Of a stretch of 64,000 nt of DNA, positions 17,451-25,986 are shown piece after piece. The first letter of the stretch is position 1. Each line of letters begins with the position of its first letter. The notes below the pieces were generated by a model. It was not told the origin of the DNA. It saw nothing but the letters and a program-made list of their open reading frames with translations, and did not search any database. The translations under genes and the position numbers were made by a program. The stretch lies in NCBI RefSeq assembly GCF_042686195.1, contig NZ_JBHUOQ010000001.1, positions 1,240,001 through 1,304,000 of the forward strand, given 5' to 3'. The DNA is from Corticicoccus populi. Its GTDB lineage: Bacteria > Bacillota > Bacilli > Staphylococcales > Salinicoccaceae.

Positions 17451-18842
17451 TCACCCGACGAGTGACGACATAAACGCATTAGCCAGTGAGAAATAAATCA
17501 GCAGGCTGATAATATCGTTCCCTGTTGTGATGAACGGACCGCTCGCGATTGCCGGGTCAATGCCGAATTTATCCATAATTAAAGGCACCAGTGTTCCCAT
17601 CAATGTCGCGATTGTCATCGCAATTAATAAACTGAAGCTTACAATCGCACCGATCAATATCTGCTCACGGAATAATAATGTAATAATTAAAAATAAAATC
17701 ACACCGCAGACAAAACCAGTCATCACACCGGAGCCCATCTCACGAAGTGCGAGTTTCAGTTTGCTTTCCTCTTTAATCTCACCAGTTGAAATACCGCGTA
17801 CCGCAACCGCAAGTGACTGTGTACCGGTATTCCCGGCCATCCCGCCGATGACAGGGATAAACGCACCGAGTATCGCCACCTGTGCGAGTGTATCTTCAAA
17901 TGCAGTCAGCATAGTCGCTGTAATCATCCCCATGAATGTCAGTCCGACAAGCCACGGCAGACGTTTTTTTGCTGTTTCAACCGAGCTGTCTGTCGTACGT
18001 TCCGTTTCACTCATACCGGCAAGTCTTGAGTAGTCTTCACTTGCCTCTTCATCAATAACGTCCATAATATCATCGGCTGTGATGATACCGACCAGGTGGT
18101 CCTGATAATCAAGAACAGGCAGCGCGAGGAAGTCATAGTCTCTCATAATCTGCGCTGCATCTTCCTGATCATCCGATACTAATACAGATACCACACGCTC
18201 ATTCATAATGTCGCCGATATATTCATCATCATCCGCAATAATCAATTCACGGAGTGACACAATTCCCGCAAGCCGTCTGTCGTCATCAACCACAAATACA
18301 TAATAAATGGTCTCTGAATCCGGTGCGACCACTTTCAAATGCCGCATCGCTTCACGGACAGACATTGAAGACGTCACACTGACAAACTCGGTGGTCATAA
18401 TACCACCGGCAGTATCTTCATCATAGTTCAATAAGTCGCGGATCTGCCGTGCATCTTCTTTGTCCATCAGGGCAAGGAAGGATGTCACTTTCGATTTCGG
18501 CAGTTCATTTAAAATATCCACCGCGTTATCGTACTGCATGCTGCCGAGCATGGACGCCGCATACCGCGCATCCATCTCGTAAAACAGCGCATCGTATTCA
18601 TCTTCATCCATTTCAATCGTATCAAAGAAATCCGAGACCTCTTCCGGACTCAGCATACCGTAAAGTTTTGCTTTATCCGCTTCTTCGAGCTCTAAATAAA
18701 ATTCACTCTGCTCATAGCTGTGCAGCTCAAAAAACTCATCTCTGAATGTGTCGATATTTCCGTCCTGCAGCAGGGTGAGCAAACGCTCATATTCAATCTC
18801 TATTTCTGTCATTTCTTCATTTTCCGGCATTTTGCCCACCAC
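17451..18842 (-). CDS. mgtE: Magnesium transporter MgtE
   Basis: Mg2+ channel of the inner membrane. 463 residues: an acidic N-terminal superhelical domain (about 10-135), a pair of CBS domains (about 140-265) that sense Mg2+, and five C-terminal membrane helices with the pore segment G-G-M-A-G-N-T-G-T-Q-S. The start shown is a GTG with AAGGAG 10 nt upstream; an in-frame ATG at 18830 with GGTGG 6 nt upstream is an alternative. It lies 33 nt after nadK, so there is no room for an M-box riboswitch and it is probably transcribed from further upstream. In S. aureus an RluD-type pseudouridine synthase gene lies in this gap; here it is missing. Confidence 0.95.
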   Translation of the reverse strand: MVGKMPENEEMTEIEIEYERLLTLLQDGNIDTFRDEFFELHSYEQSEFYLELEEADKAKLYGMLSPEEVSDFFDTIEMDEDEYDALFYEMDARYAASMLGSMQYDNAVDILNELPKSKVTSFLALMDKEDARQIRDLLNYDEDTAGGIMTTEFVSVTSSMSVREAMRHLKVVAPDSETIYYVFVVDDDRRLAGIVSLRELIIADDDEYIGDIMNERVVSVLVSDDQEDAAQIMRDYDFLALPVLDYQDHLVGIITADDIMDVIDEEASEDYSRLAGMSETERTTDSSVETAKKRLPWLVGLTFMGMITATMLTAFEDTLAQVAILGAFIPVIGGMAGNTGTQSLAVAVRGISTGEIKEESKLKLALREMGSGVMTGFVCGVILFLIITLLFREQILIGAIVSFSLLIAMTIATLMGTLVPLIMDKFGIDPAIASGPFITTGNDIISLLIYFSLANAFMSSLVG

Positions 18843-18875
18843 CTATCAATTACTCCTTTTGTATTATACCCTATT

Positions 18876-19676
18876 TTACCCTTCTGAAATAAATGATTCG
18901 TGAACTCTTTTCCAAAACGGGAACGGGCGGAATCTTGCGAAGCGGATTTTTTCATCAGCCACACGAAATTGAATCGACTGCACCCCTTTATGCACAAGGT
19001 TAATATGGTCCACTGTCATTTTGTAGACTTCACTGTTCACAGGGAAAATCTGGCACGTATGGTGCTTCGGCAATACAAGCGGCGAGCCGACCGTTCTGAA
19101 CACACTGTTGTTGATTGATGCGATTTCCGCAATTTGAATCGCCTCAATCGATGGATGAATCAACGCACCGCCGAGCGCTTTATTGTAAGCCGTTGAGCCG
19201 GACGGTGTAGATACACATAACCCGTCTCCCCGGAAACGTTCAAAATGCTGGTTCCTGATATCCACATCCGTCACAAGTGTTGTCCCGTCCTCAGTACGGA
19301 GTGTCGCCTCATTCAGTGCCAGGTAACGTGTATCATGCCCTGACGTATGATAGCGTACGATTGTCTCCAACAGCGGATATTCAATCACCTGATATTCATC
19401 ATTAAAAATCTCTATAATCAGCCGCTCCACCTCATGTGGCAGCCAGTCCGCATAGAAGCCGAGATGACCGGTGTGAATACCGACAAACGCAACAGTATCA
19501 AGCAGATGCTGATAGCGGTGAAACGCCTGAAGAAGCGTCCCGTCCCCGCCGACAGAAATCACAATATCCGGCGTCTCACTATCAAGTTCCATCTTCATAT
19601 CCACCATATAATTTACCATCTTGTCTTTCAGTGCATTTGACTTTGTATCCCCTTTTGAAACAATCACAAATTTCAT
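18876..19676 (-). CDS. nadK: NAD kinase
   Basis: Cytoplasmic enzyme phosphorylating NAD to NADP. 266 residues, the standard size for the short Gram-positive form. The ATP-binding motif G-G-D-G-T is at residues 43-47 and the substrate motif with L-N-E is near residue 121. RBS AAAGAGGTG precedes the ATG. It sits between relQ (52 nt upstream) and mgtE on the same strand, as in Staphylococcus, which suggests one transcript linking alarmone synthesis, NADP supply and magnesium uptake. Confidence 0.95.
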   Translation of the reverse strand: MKFVIVSKGDTKSNALKDKMVNYMVDMKMELDSETPDIVISVGGDGTLLQAFHRYQHLLDTVAFVGIHTGHLGFYADWLPHEVERLIIEIFNDEYQVIEYPLLETIVRYHTSGHDTRYLALNEATLRTEDGTTLVTDVDIRNQHFERFRGDGLCVSTPSGSTAYNKALGGALIHPSIEAIQIAEIASINNSVFRTVGSPLVLPKHHTCQIFPVNSEVYKMTVDHINLVHKGVQSIQFRVADEKIRFARFRPFPFWKRVHESFISEG

Positions 19677-19728
19677 CTGACGGCACCTCTTTCTATAAGT
19701 CTTTTATTGGAATAAAAACCAGCCGCAG

Positions 19729-20358
19729 TTATATATTCCGCTTCTTCTTGTAATATTTCTCAGCGTCGTGAATCTCCTCGCGGATTTCAGACATCTCTTT
19801 ATCGAGAAGGTAGGCAGCATCCGCTGCGTTCTGAAGTCTGTGTCGGATTTCAGGCGGATATTCACCTGAGTATTTATAATTTAATGTATGTTCGATTGTT
19901 GCCCAGAAATTCATCGCCAGTGTACGAATTTGAATTTCCGCAAGAATGTCCACGACACCATGAATCGTATTTACCGGATACTTGATAATAATATGATATG
20001 AACGGTAGCCGCTTTCCTTTGTATTTTCGATGTAATCACGCTCTTCAACAACACTCATATCTTCACGATCCCGTACGAGTCTGCATATCACTTCAATATC
20101 ATCAACGAACTGACACATAATTCTGATCCCTGCAATGTCATACATTTCTTCCTGCAGCTCATCATAGGGAATGTTCCTTGTGTTTGCTTTTTCAATAATA
20201 CTTTGAATTGGTTTGACACGTGCTGTAACAAATTCAACAGGTGAAGAATGTGCGCCTAAACGATAATCCGTCCGTATCCCCTTCAGCTTCACTTTCAACT
20301 CTTCCACCGCCTGATGATAAGGTGCCAAAAATTGATCCCATCCATCCATTTTGTTCAC
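19729..20358 (-). CDS. relQ: Small alarmone synthetase RelQ (GTP pyrophosphokinase)
   Basis: Makes (p)ppGpp from GTP/GDP and ATP; it has no hydrolase domain. 209 residues, the usual RelQ/SAS1 size. The synthetase core shows D-I-A-G-I-R followed by the E-I-Q-I-R-T motif and a conserved H-T-L-N-Y-K. The family forms tetramers that are activated by pppGpp and inhibited by single-stranded RNA. It is downstream of the UPF0738 gene by 15 nt and upstream of nadK, the same arrangement as in S. aureus, where it responds to cell-wall stress. Confidence 0.93.
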   Translation of the reverse strand: MNKMDGWDQFLAPYHQAVEELKVKLKGIRTDYRLGAHSSPVEFVTARVKPIQSIIEKANTRNIPYDELQEEMYDIAGIRIMCQFVDDIEVICRLVRDREDMSVVEERDYIENTKESGYRSYHIIIKYPVNTIHGVVDILAEIQIRTLAMNFWATIEHTLNYKYSGEYPPEIRHRLQNAADAAYLLDKEMSEIREEIHDAEKYYKKKRNI

Positions 20359-20373
20359 TCCAGTCTATCTACG

Positions 20374-20724
20374 TCAAAGTTCAAATGCTTCAGTCACTTT
20401 TTCCTCAAATTCTTTACCATAATTATTATTGTCTTTTATATTATCCAGTAAAAAGTCGAGCTCATCATAAAATGATTCAAGCAAAAGCGTATCATTTACG
20501 ACAATCTCTTTACCGTAATTCTTCTTTAAATAGGGCCATGTTTCCGGTACAAACTGTACCCGGTCATATGACTCCTCTCCCGGTCTGTCCGCCAGATAAA
20601 TAATTGCCATATTATCTGAATCAACAATCATCAGCTCGGCAGGTTTTACATTCTCGGTATTTGTTTCTGAATAACATTTAATCTTGTCGTCTTCTATCTT
20701 TATCTCTGTCACATAGATGTCCAT
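20374..20724 (-). CDS. UPF0738 family protein
   Basis: Conserved protein of unknown function typical of staphylococci, about 116 residues here. The C-terminal stretch L-D-N-I-K-D-N-N-N-Y-G-K-E-F is almost identical to my recollection of the S. aureus UPF0738 protein encoded next to relQ. No membrane segment or signal peptide; acidic and probably cytoplasmic. The ATG at 20724 is preferred over one at 20781 because GGAGTGAG stands 5 nt before it. First gene of the relQ-nadK-mgtE group, divergent from the CYTH gene. Confidence 0.82.
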   Translation of the reverse strand: MDIYVTEIKIEDDKIKCYSETNTENVKPAELMIVDSDNMAIIYLADRPGEESYDRVQFVPETWPYLKKNYGKEIVVNDTLLLESFYDELDFLLDNIKDNNNYGKEFEEKVTEAFEL

Positions 20725-20844
20725 TTTCTCACTCCTAATGCATTTTATTTTACCATAACGGGTGAAGTTTGATAATCTCATAAGCGCCTTTTACTTTACA
20801 GTATATTTCAAATTATAGATAATGATATGTGAGGAGTGACTGGA

Positions 20845-21429
20845 TTGAAAGAACTTGAAATTGAGTTTAAAAATATACTTGCTGAAGCGGACTATCAAAC
20901 GCTTCAAGATCTTTATTTTCAAAACATTAAACCTGTTGTGCAAAAAAACTATTATATAGACACGAAAGCACTGGATTTAAGGGAGAACAGAATGCTGCTT
21001 CGTGTCCGTGAAAAGAACGGCGGACAGGTAATGACTTTAAAGGTGCCGACAGACCGCGGTGTACTTGAATTCCACGGCGAAGTGGATGTGGACGTCACAG
21101 ACGGCGCAGAGATCAGTGCCGGGGTCATACCGTCAATTATTGTTGAAGAGTTCAAAGTCCGGAATATTGAAGTGGAAAATGTTTATGTCTACGGCGTTCT
21201 CGAGACTAAAAGACAGGAAACAGATTATAAAAACGGGCTTCTCGTCCTTGATCACAGTAATTATCTCGGACAGGAGGATTTCGAACTTGAGTTTGAAGTC
21301 AGTGATTATGACCGCGGAGAAACAGATTTTCTGAATTTACTAGAATCCCACCAAATTGAGAGACGGACAGAAGTCACAAAGAGCGGGCGTTTTTACGCAC
21401 GCCTATCTGAACTGAAAAAGGAGCAGTAA
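20845..21429 (+). CDS. CYTH-domain protein (triphosphate tunnel metalloenzyme family)
   Basis: Cytoplasmic CYTH/TTM-fold protein of about 194 residues, likely a phosphatase or hydrolase of inorganic triphosphate or nucleotide triphosphates. The N-terminal E-x-E-x-K signature reads E-I-E-F-K, and alternating basic and acidic strands (R-x-R, K-x-P, E-x-E) line the expected tunnel. The start is a TTG at 20845, 8 nt after GAGGAG; the GTG at 20836 overlaps that site. The next gene, a truncated globin, starts 1 nt after its stop, so the two are co-translated. The same CYTH-globin-yjbH order occurs in S. aureus. Confidence 0.85.
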   Translation: MKELEIEFKNILAEADYQTLQDLYFQNIKPVVQKNYYIDTKALDLRENRMLLRVREKNGGQVMTLKVPTDRGVLEFHGEVDVDVTDGAEISAGVIPSIIVEEFKVRNIEVENVYVYGVLETKRQETDYKNGLLVLDHSNYLGQEDFELEFEVSDYDRGETDFLNLLESHQIERRTEVTKSGRFYARLSELKKEQ

Positions 21430-21430
21430 C

Positions 21431-21799
21431 ATGCCGAATGCATATAAAGAATTAGGCGAGGATAAACTTTATGAGATGATCGACCGTTTTTACGGCTATG
21501 TTAAAGAAGATCCGCGCATCAATCACCTGTTTCCGGGTGACTGGGAAGAGACTGCGTACAAACAGAAATTATTCCAGACACAGTTTCTCGGCGGGCCGAA
21601 CGTCTATATTGAAAAGTACGGCCATCCGATGATGAAGATGCGGCATATGCCGTTCCGTATCACACCCGCTGCACGCGATGCATGGCTTGAAAATATGGAA
21701 CGGGCAATGAATGATGTTGAAATTGACGAAGAATTAAAGAAATATATGATGGCAAGGTATGAGATGACTGCCAATCATATGGTAAACAGTGATGATTAA
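21431..21799 (+). CDS. Truncated hemoglobin (group II)
   Basis: Heme protein of 122 residues, the normal trHb-II length. Likely roles are oxygen or nitric-oxide chemistry or peroxide sensing. The segment G-G-P-x-x-Y-x-E-K-Y-G-H-P with the proximal histidine region (M-R-H-M-P-F-R-I) and W-L-E-N-M is diagnostic for group II (YjbI-type). It starts 1 nt after the CYTH stop and is followed 19 nt later by yjbH. In S. aureus and Bacillus the same globin lies next to yjbH, which links it to thiol and nitrosative stress handling. Confidence 0.9.
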   Translation: MPNAYKELGEDKLYEMIDRFYGYVKEDPRINHLFPGDWEETAYKQKLFQTQFLGGPNVYIEKYGHPMMKMRHMPFRITPAARDAWLENMERAMNDVEIDEELKKYMMARYEMTANHMVNSDD

Positions 21800-21818
21800 C
21801 TAGACTGGGGGGATTAAC

Positions 21819-22613
21819 TTGGATCGGACACTTTATGATGCGCTTAGTTTGGAACCTGCTGAGCATACAGTTGAAATCTTTTATTTTTTCGATCCTTTTT
21901 CTGAAGAATGTCTGCAGATGGAACCCATCATTAATAAATTATTAATTGAATATAAAGGTCACATCACGATTAAGAAAATACTGGCACCTTCCCTGAGCGT
22001 ACTGACTAAATGTCAGGCACAGTCCACAAATGATCTGGACAATATCGCACTTGCTTATAAAGCTGCAGAAATTCAGGGACGGAATAAGGCGCGCGCCTTT
22101 ATGAGATATGTACTGAACCGGATTTCACCGACACGGACGCTCTGTACTTTTGAGCATATGAAAGAGGCTGCTGAACTGTCAGGACTGGATGTGCACAGCT
22201 TTTTTCAGGACGTGAAATCCAAACAGGTTAAAGCACTTTTGAAACGGGATCTTGCAGTTTACAGAGAAATGGATGTTGAAGAACTTCCGGCAATGGTTTT
22301 TTTCAGTGGTGACGTCCATGAAGAAGGCATTAAAGTTGAAGGAATTTATCCTTATCATATCTATACGTATATCATTAACGAACTGCTCGACATCCGGTTA
22401 ATGAAACACCCGCTGCCGGCAATTCATGAATATATCGAGACTTATGAGATGGTCAGTTTTTATGAATTAAAAACAGTTTTTGAATGGAGAAGCGGCCTTC
22501 TCCTGAATGAACTCAAAAAACTGCGGCTAAAAAACCTTGTAGAAGAGATAAACACAGAAAATGGAACATATTATCAGATTAGAAGCGGCAGACCCTCGTT
22601 ACGGGGCGTCTGA
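21819..22613 (+). CDS. yjbH: ClpXP adaptor YjbH/SpxH (DsbA-like fold)
   Basis: Adaptor that binds Spx and delivers it to ClpXP for degradation; Spx itself is encoded 4.2 kb downstream. 264 residues starting at TTG, with GGGGGGA about 7 nt upstream. The N-terminal half is thioredoxin/DsbA-like: F-F-D-P-F-S-E-E-C keeps one cysteine of the former CxxC. K-C-Q-A-Q-S-T and Y-P-Y-H-I-Y-T-Y-I-I-N-E-L match my recollection of S. aureus YjbH. Third gene of the CYTH-globin-yjbH unit, ending in a terminator. The protein is known to aggregate under disulfide stress, which releases Spx. Confidence 0.93.
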   Translation: MDRTLYDALSLEPAEHTVEIFYFFDPFSEECLQMEPIINKLLIEYKGHITIKKILAPSLSVLTKCQAQSTNDLDNIALAYKAAEIQGRNKARAFMRYVLNRISPTRTLCTFEHMKEAAELSGLDVHSFFQDVKSKQVKALLKRDLAVYREMDVEELPAMVFFSGDVHEEGIKVEGIYPYHIYTYIINELLDIRLMKHPLPAIHEYIETYEMVSFYELKTVFEWRSGLLLNELKKLRLKNLVEEINTENGTYYQIRSGRPSLRGV

Positions 22614-22642
22614 CTTATATAGTACCGCCTGAAATGATAAAG

Positions 22643-22687
22643 CACCCGGTCATTCTGCATTTAATGTGCAGGATGACCGGGTGTTTT
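22643..22687 (+). terminator. Terminator of the CYTH-globin-yjbH unit
   Basis: Long stem CACCCGGTCATnCTGCA / TGCAGnATGACCGGGTG with a small loop, followed by TTTTTGA, 30 nt after the yjbH stop. The remaining 145 nt to RsaE holds nothing recognisable. Confidence 0.9.
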
Positions 22688-22833
22688 TGATTTTGAAATA
22701 TTTTAATTCAGTACTTATTTGATTTGGTCTGATACATTCAAATTTCTGAATGACCCCGCTTTTCAAAACAAAGCAGGAAAGCAGAAGATTCAATATAAAA
22801 TATAAATTATATAATGTGCTTAAAAAAAGACAT

Positions 22834-22938
22834 AAAAAAAGTAACACACCTTCTATAGTGTGTTACTCAAACAAAGGGGATGGGAGAAATTTTTCACTGT
22901 ATAAACAAAGGGGTATGTTTCAGTGATAAAATTTTCAT
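22834..22938 (-). ncRNA. rsaE: Regulatory small RNA RsaE (RoxS)
   Basis: About 105 nt on the reverse strand. It contains two copies of the C-rich motif CCCCTTTGTTT (complements of 22869-22879 and 22903-22913) and the loop TTTCTCCCATCCCC, features I recall from S. aureus RsaE, where UCCC pairs with ribosome-binding sites. It ends in a perfect hairpin AGTAACACAC/GTGTGTTACT plus TTTTTTT. It lies between convergent yjbH and pepF, as in S. aureus. In staphylococci and Bacillus (RoxS) it lowers TCA-cycle and folate-related mRNAs and is induced by NO through SrrAB/ResDE. The 5' end is set from the promoter at 22945-22973. Confidence 0.9.
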
Positions 22939-22944
22939 GGTCTT

Positions 22945-22973
22945 AATATATCATGGCTAAAGGGTTTCAGCAA
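22945..22973 (-). promoter_or_regulatory. Promoter of RsaE
   Basis: Reverse strand: TTGCTG (complement of 22968-22973), 17-nt spacer, TATATT (complement of 22945-22950). This places the transcript start near 22938. Just upstream (22976-22995) the reverse strand reads TTGTGAAAATGTGTTCAAAA, which resembles redox-regulator sites (Rex or ResD/SrrA). Confidence 0.75.
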
Positions 22974-23088
22974 CATTTTGAACACATTTTCACAAATTAG
23001 TCATAATGAAAGCGCATTCTTAATTTCACTTGTATTAAACCACCGGACAACACCCGTTGTAATTTCAAGTTTCTCCCATTCAATTCCT

Positions 23089-24891
23089 TTATTTTAATTC
23101 AGCAAGCAATTCTTCAAACTGATCAAGTTGTGATTCAAATACTTTCATCGCATTTTCAATCGGTTCAGAATCAGCCATATTAACACCGGCATTTTTCAAA
23201 ATCTCAATTGGATAATTTGAAGAGCCTTTTTTCAGGAATTCATTAATATAACGCTCTGCAACTTCACTGCCGCCTTCAAGCACCTGCTTTGAAAGACTTG
23301 ATGCTGCAGAATAGCCTGTTGCATACTGATATACATAGTAATTCATATAGAAGTGCGGGATACGTGCCCATTCTACATCGATATACTCATCATAGTCTAC
23401 AGACTCACCGAAATACTTTTGATTCAATTCACCGTAGACCTCATTTAAACGGCTCGCAGTTAACGGCTCGCCTGCTTCTCTTAACTCATGAATTTTATGT
23501 TCAAATTCAGCAAACATCGTCTGACGGAACACTGTACCGCGGAACCCTTCCAGCTGTTCGTTCACAAGATATAATTTTTTCTTTTTATCTTCAAGCTTTT
23601 TGAACATATAATCTGCAAGAAGTGCCTCATTAAATGTACTTGCCACCTCTGCGACAAAGATTGAATAGCCGGACTGGTTGGATGTCTGGTTTTGACGGCT
23701 GTAGTAACTGTGTACTGAATGGCCGAACTCATGTGCAAGCGTAAATAAATTATCCACATTATCCTGCCAGTTCATTAAGATATAGGGGTTTGTACCAAAT
23801 GTGCCGGATGAGTAAGCACCGCTTCTTTTTCCTTTATTCTCATAAACATCCACCCAGCGGTTATCGAGACCTTCTTTTACGATGCCCACATACTCCTCAC
23901 CGAGCGGCTGAAGTGCACTCAAAAGCCATTCTTCCGCTTCAGCATACGTTACTTTAAAGTCTACATCTTTAACAAGCGGCGTATACACATCATACATTTT
24001 TAAGGAATCAAGTTCTAAAATCTCTTTACGAAGTTCAGTGTATCTATGAAGCAGGTGCAGATTGTCATTCACAGTCTTCACCAGATTATCGTATACTTCC
24101 TCAGGAATATGATTATTCTTCAGTGCCTGATGACGGCTTGAGTGATAATTTCTTGCCTGTGCCGAGAACACATGGGTATTTATTTCACCCGCAAGTGTCT
24201 GGCTCAGCGTGTTTTTATACTGCCCGTATTGGCTGTATAAATTTTCGTAAGCAGACTGACGAAGCGTACGGTCACTTGATTTTAAAAGGTCGATATATGT
24301 GCCTTGAGTCAGTGTATGCTCATTGCCGTCTTTATCCACTGCAGACGGGAATTCCAAATCAGCGTTATTAAACATGCCGTACACCTGTGTCGGCGTATGC
24401 ATCACTTCACCCGCTCTTGCAAGAAGCTGCTCTTCTTTATCACTTAAAACATGCGGACGCTGTGTATTTAGTTTTTCCAGATCAAATTTGAATTCTTTCA
24501 GCTGTTCACTTTCAGCATATTCTTTTAATGTATCTTCCGGTATCGCAAGAATCGCAGGTGTCAGAAAGCTTAGTGCTGTACTTAATGAAACACCTAAAGA
24601 GCGTGCTCTCGTTTCAAGTCCGCTGTAAGTATCATTTGAAGTATCCTGGTCATGCTTTAAATGTGCGTACACATAAATTTTTCCGAATGCTTCACTGATT
24701 TCACGGTCGAACTCCAATACTTCCAAAAGTGTTTCTTTGGAATCAATACCGTTTTTAAATTTTTCTTCCTCACCGATTCTTTGTTCAACTGCTTTATATG
24801 CCTCTTCCCAGGCATCGTCGGATTCAAAAATCGACGTTAAATCCCATGTATTTTCAAGTTTCTGTTCTTCACGTTTAATGACTTCCGCCAT
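23089..24891 (-). CDS. pepF: Oligoendopeptidase F
   Basis: Cytoplasmic M3-family zinc metallopeptidase that cuts oligopeptides of about 7-17 residues. 600 residues, the normal PepF length. The zinc motif H-E-F-G-H lies about two thirds along, with a downstream glutamate ligand region. The ATG at 24891 is used because GGAGGGG is about 8 nt upstream; an in-frame codon at 24951 would add a 20-residue extension of poor quality. Downstream of coiA, 70 nt away. Peptides taken up by the Opp system at 32-40 kb are plausible substrates. Confidence 0.93.
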   Translation of the reverse strand: MAEVIKREEQKLENTWDLTSIFESDDAWEEAYKAVEQRIGEEEKFKNGIDSKETLLEVLEFDREISEAFGKIYVYAHLKHDQDTSNDTYSGLETRARSLGVSLSTALSFLTPAILAIPEDTLKEYAESEQLKEFKFDLEKLNTQRPHVLSDKEEQLLARAGEVMHTPTQVYGMFNNADLEFPSAVDKDGNEHTLTQGTYIDLLKSSDRTLRQSAYENLYSQYGQYKNTLSQTLAGEINTHVFSAQARNYHSSRHQALKNNHIPEEVYDNLVKTVNDNLHLLHRYTELRKEILELDSLKMYDVYTPLVKDVDFKVTYAEAEEWLLSALQPLGEEYVGIVKEGLDNRWVDVYENKGKRSGAYSSGTFGTNPYILMNWQDNVDNLFTLAHEFGHSVHSYYSRQNQTSNQSGYSIFVAEVASTFNEALLADYMFKKLEDKKKKLYLVNEQLEGFRGTVFRQTMFAEFEHKIHELREAGEPLTASRLNEVYGELNQKYFGESVDYDEYIDVEWARIPHFYMNYYVYQYATGYSAASSLSKQVLEGGSEVAERYINEFLKKGSSNYPIEILKNAGVNMADSEPIENAMKVFESQLDQFEELLAELK

Positions 24892-24961
24892 AATGTAACC
24901 CCTCCAATTGTTTGATAATCCAATTTTCTCAAGTTTACAAATAAATTTCAAGTTTCGAAAC

Positions 24962-25921
24962 TCATTGTGAATTATATAACATAATATAATGATTCAACAG
25001 CTGTTGGATTACTTTCTTCTTATCGGGTGTATCAATAGTCGTTCTTAATTTAATAAAGTGACTAAACGTCTCCATGTGAAATGATTTTCTTTCCAGATGA
25101 AACTTTAAATACAGTTTCCACTCAACAGGATGATTCATGATCCACCGTTCAACATGAGTAATCACGCATAAATAGTCAGGCAGAGTGTCTTCTGTTAAAC
25201 CAAGGTGATACATAAAAGACAGCACGGGATTCAATACTGATTTTTTCTGACGCTCTTTCTTTAAAAATATTTTAATGTCACTCCTCTTTAATGTATGACA
25301 TCCTGTGTCCCGAAGAAGTATTAATTTCAGGCAGTCAAAAACTGAGACTTCAGTTCTTTTATATATCCACCTTCCAAAACCGATATGATGCAGCAAAATA
25401 TACTGATAAAATTTTTTGTGTGTCATTTCATAAGTGGTCAGCACCCCATTCTGCATCGTTGACAACTGAAAATGAGTCGGCAGGCAATAACCGCCTTCTC
25501 TTCGTATATTATCATCATTTAATATCCACACCACATTGATGTTTACAGAATGGTAGCCTCTTGTCCGTTCTGCGATCAGTTCCGGTGATATACTGGACAA
25601 TTGTATTTCAAGAGCAGTCCTGTTCTCTACAAGTAAATCAGGGATCTGTTCGATATCAGATAAATAATATTCCATTGAGACCTTTACTTCAGGCGACAGC
25701 ATTAAATAAATATCATTCTTTATTTTTAAATGTTCAAGTGACTCACTTTTATAAAAATATCTTAAACAGTCCATTATTTTAAAATGGGAGAAATGCGGCA
25801 CCTTTATATTTCCGGATTTATATGTAACCCTGCTGCCGCATACAGGACAGAAATACTTTCCTCCCTTTACAGCATGACCTGCACTGACTTCAAAGCCCTT
25901 CTCATCCACCGCTGAAATCAT
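24962..25921 (-). CDS. coiA: CoiA-like competence protein / predicted nuclease
   Basis: Competence-associated protein of the CoiA family, predicted to act on incoming single-stranded DNA. 319 residues: an N-terminal zinc-ribbon-like part with C-P-V-C (Cys25, Cys28), then V-P-H-F-S-H-F, then a restriction-endonuclease-like core around residues 65-135 with E-I-Q-L-S. The C-terminal part is poorly conserved and rich in H, R and K. Its Shine-Dalgarno AAAAGGAGGG forms one arm of the mecA terminator hairpin, so translation may be blocked unless the hairpin is opened. It lies between mecA and pepF as in Staphylococcus and Bacillus. Confidence 0.82.
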   Translation of the reverse strand: MISAVDEKGFEVSAGHAVKGGKYFCPVCGSRVTYKSGNIKVPHFSHFKIMDCLRYFYKSESLEHLKIKNDIYLMLSPEVKVSMEYYLSDIEQIPDLLVENRTALEIQLSSISPELIAERTRGYHSVNINVVWILNDDNIRREGGYCLPTHFQLSTMQNGVLTTYEMTHKKFYQYILLHHIGFGRWIYKRTEVSVFDCLKLILLRDTGCHTLKRSDIKIFLKKERQKKSVLNPVLSFMYHLGLTEDTLPDYLCVITHVERWIMNHPVEWKLYLKFHLERKSFHMETFSHFIKLRTTIDTPDKKKVIQQLLNHYIMLYNSQ

Positions 25922-25966
25922 AAAAAACCCTCCTTTTCTATATATGCCGAAAAAGGAGGGTTTTAC
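25922..25966 (-). terminator. mecA terminator that also holds the coiA ribosome-binding site
   Basis: Reverse-strand stem AAAACCCTCCTTTTT / AAAAGGAGGGTTTT with a loop of about 12 nt, then six T and directly the coiA ATG. The right arm is the coiA Shine-Dalgarno sequence (GGAGGG, complement of 25928-25933). The hairpin therefore ends mecA transcripts and, in read-through RNA, hides the coiA RBS. Confidence 0.75.
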
Positions 25967-25986
25967 TTTTTTGATATTTAAATAAA

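Noticed and set aside
18843..18875. M-box magnesium riboswitch before mgtE
   Set aside because: Only 33 nt separate nadK and mgtE, too short for the riboswitch.
22869..22913. Repeated AAACAAAGGGG as a CRISPR-like or mobile repeat
   Set aside because: Only two copies, and both are the C-rich loops of RsaE on the other strand.
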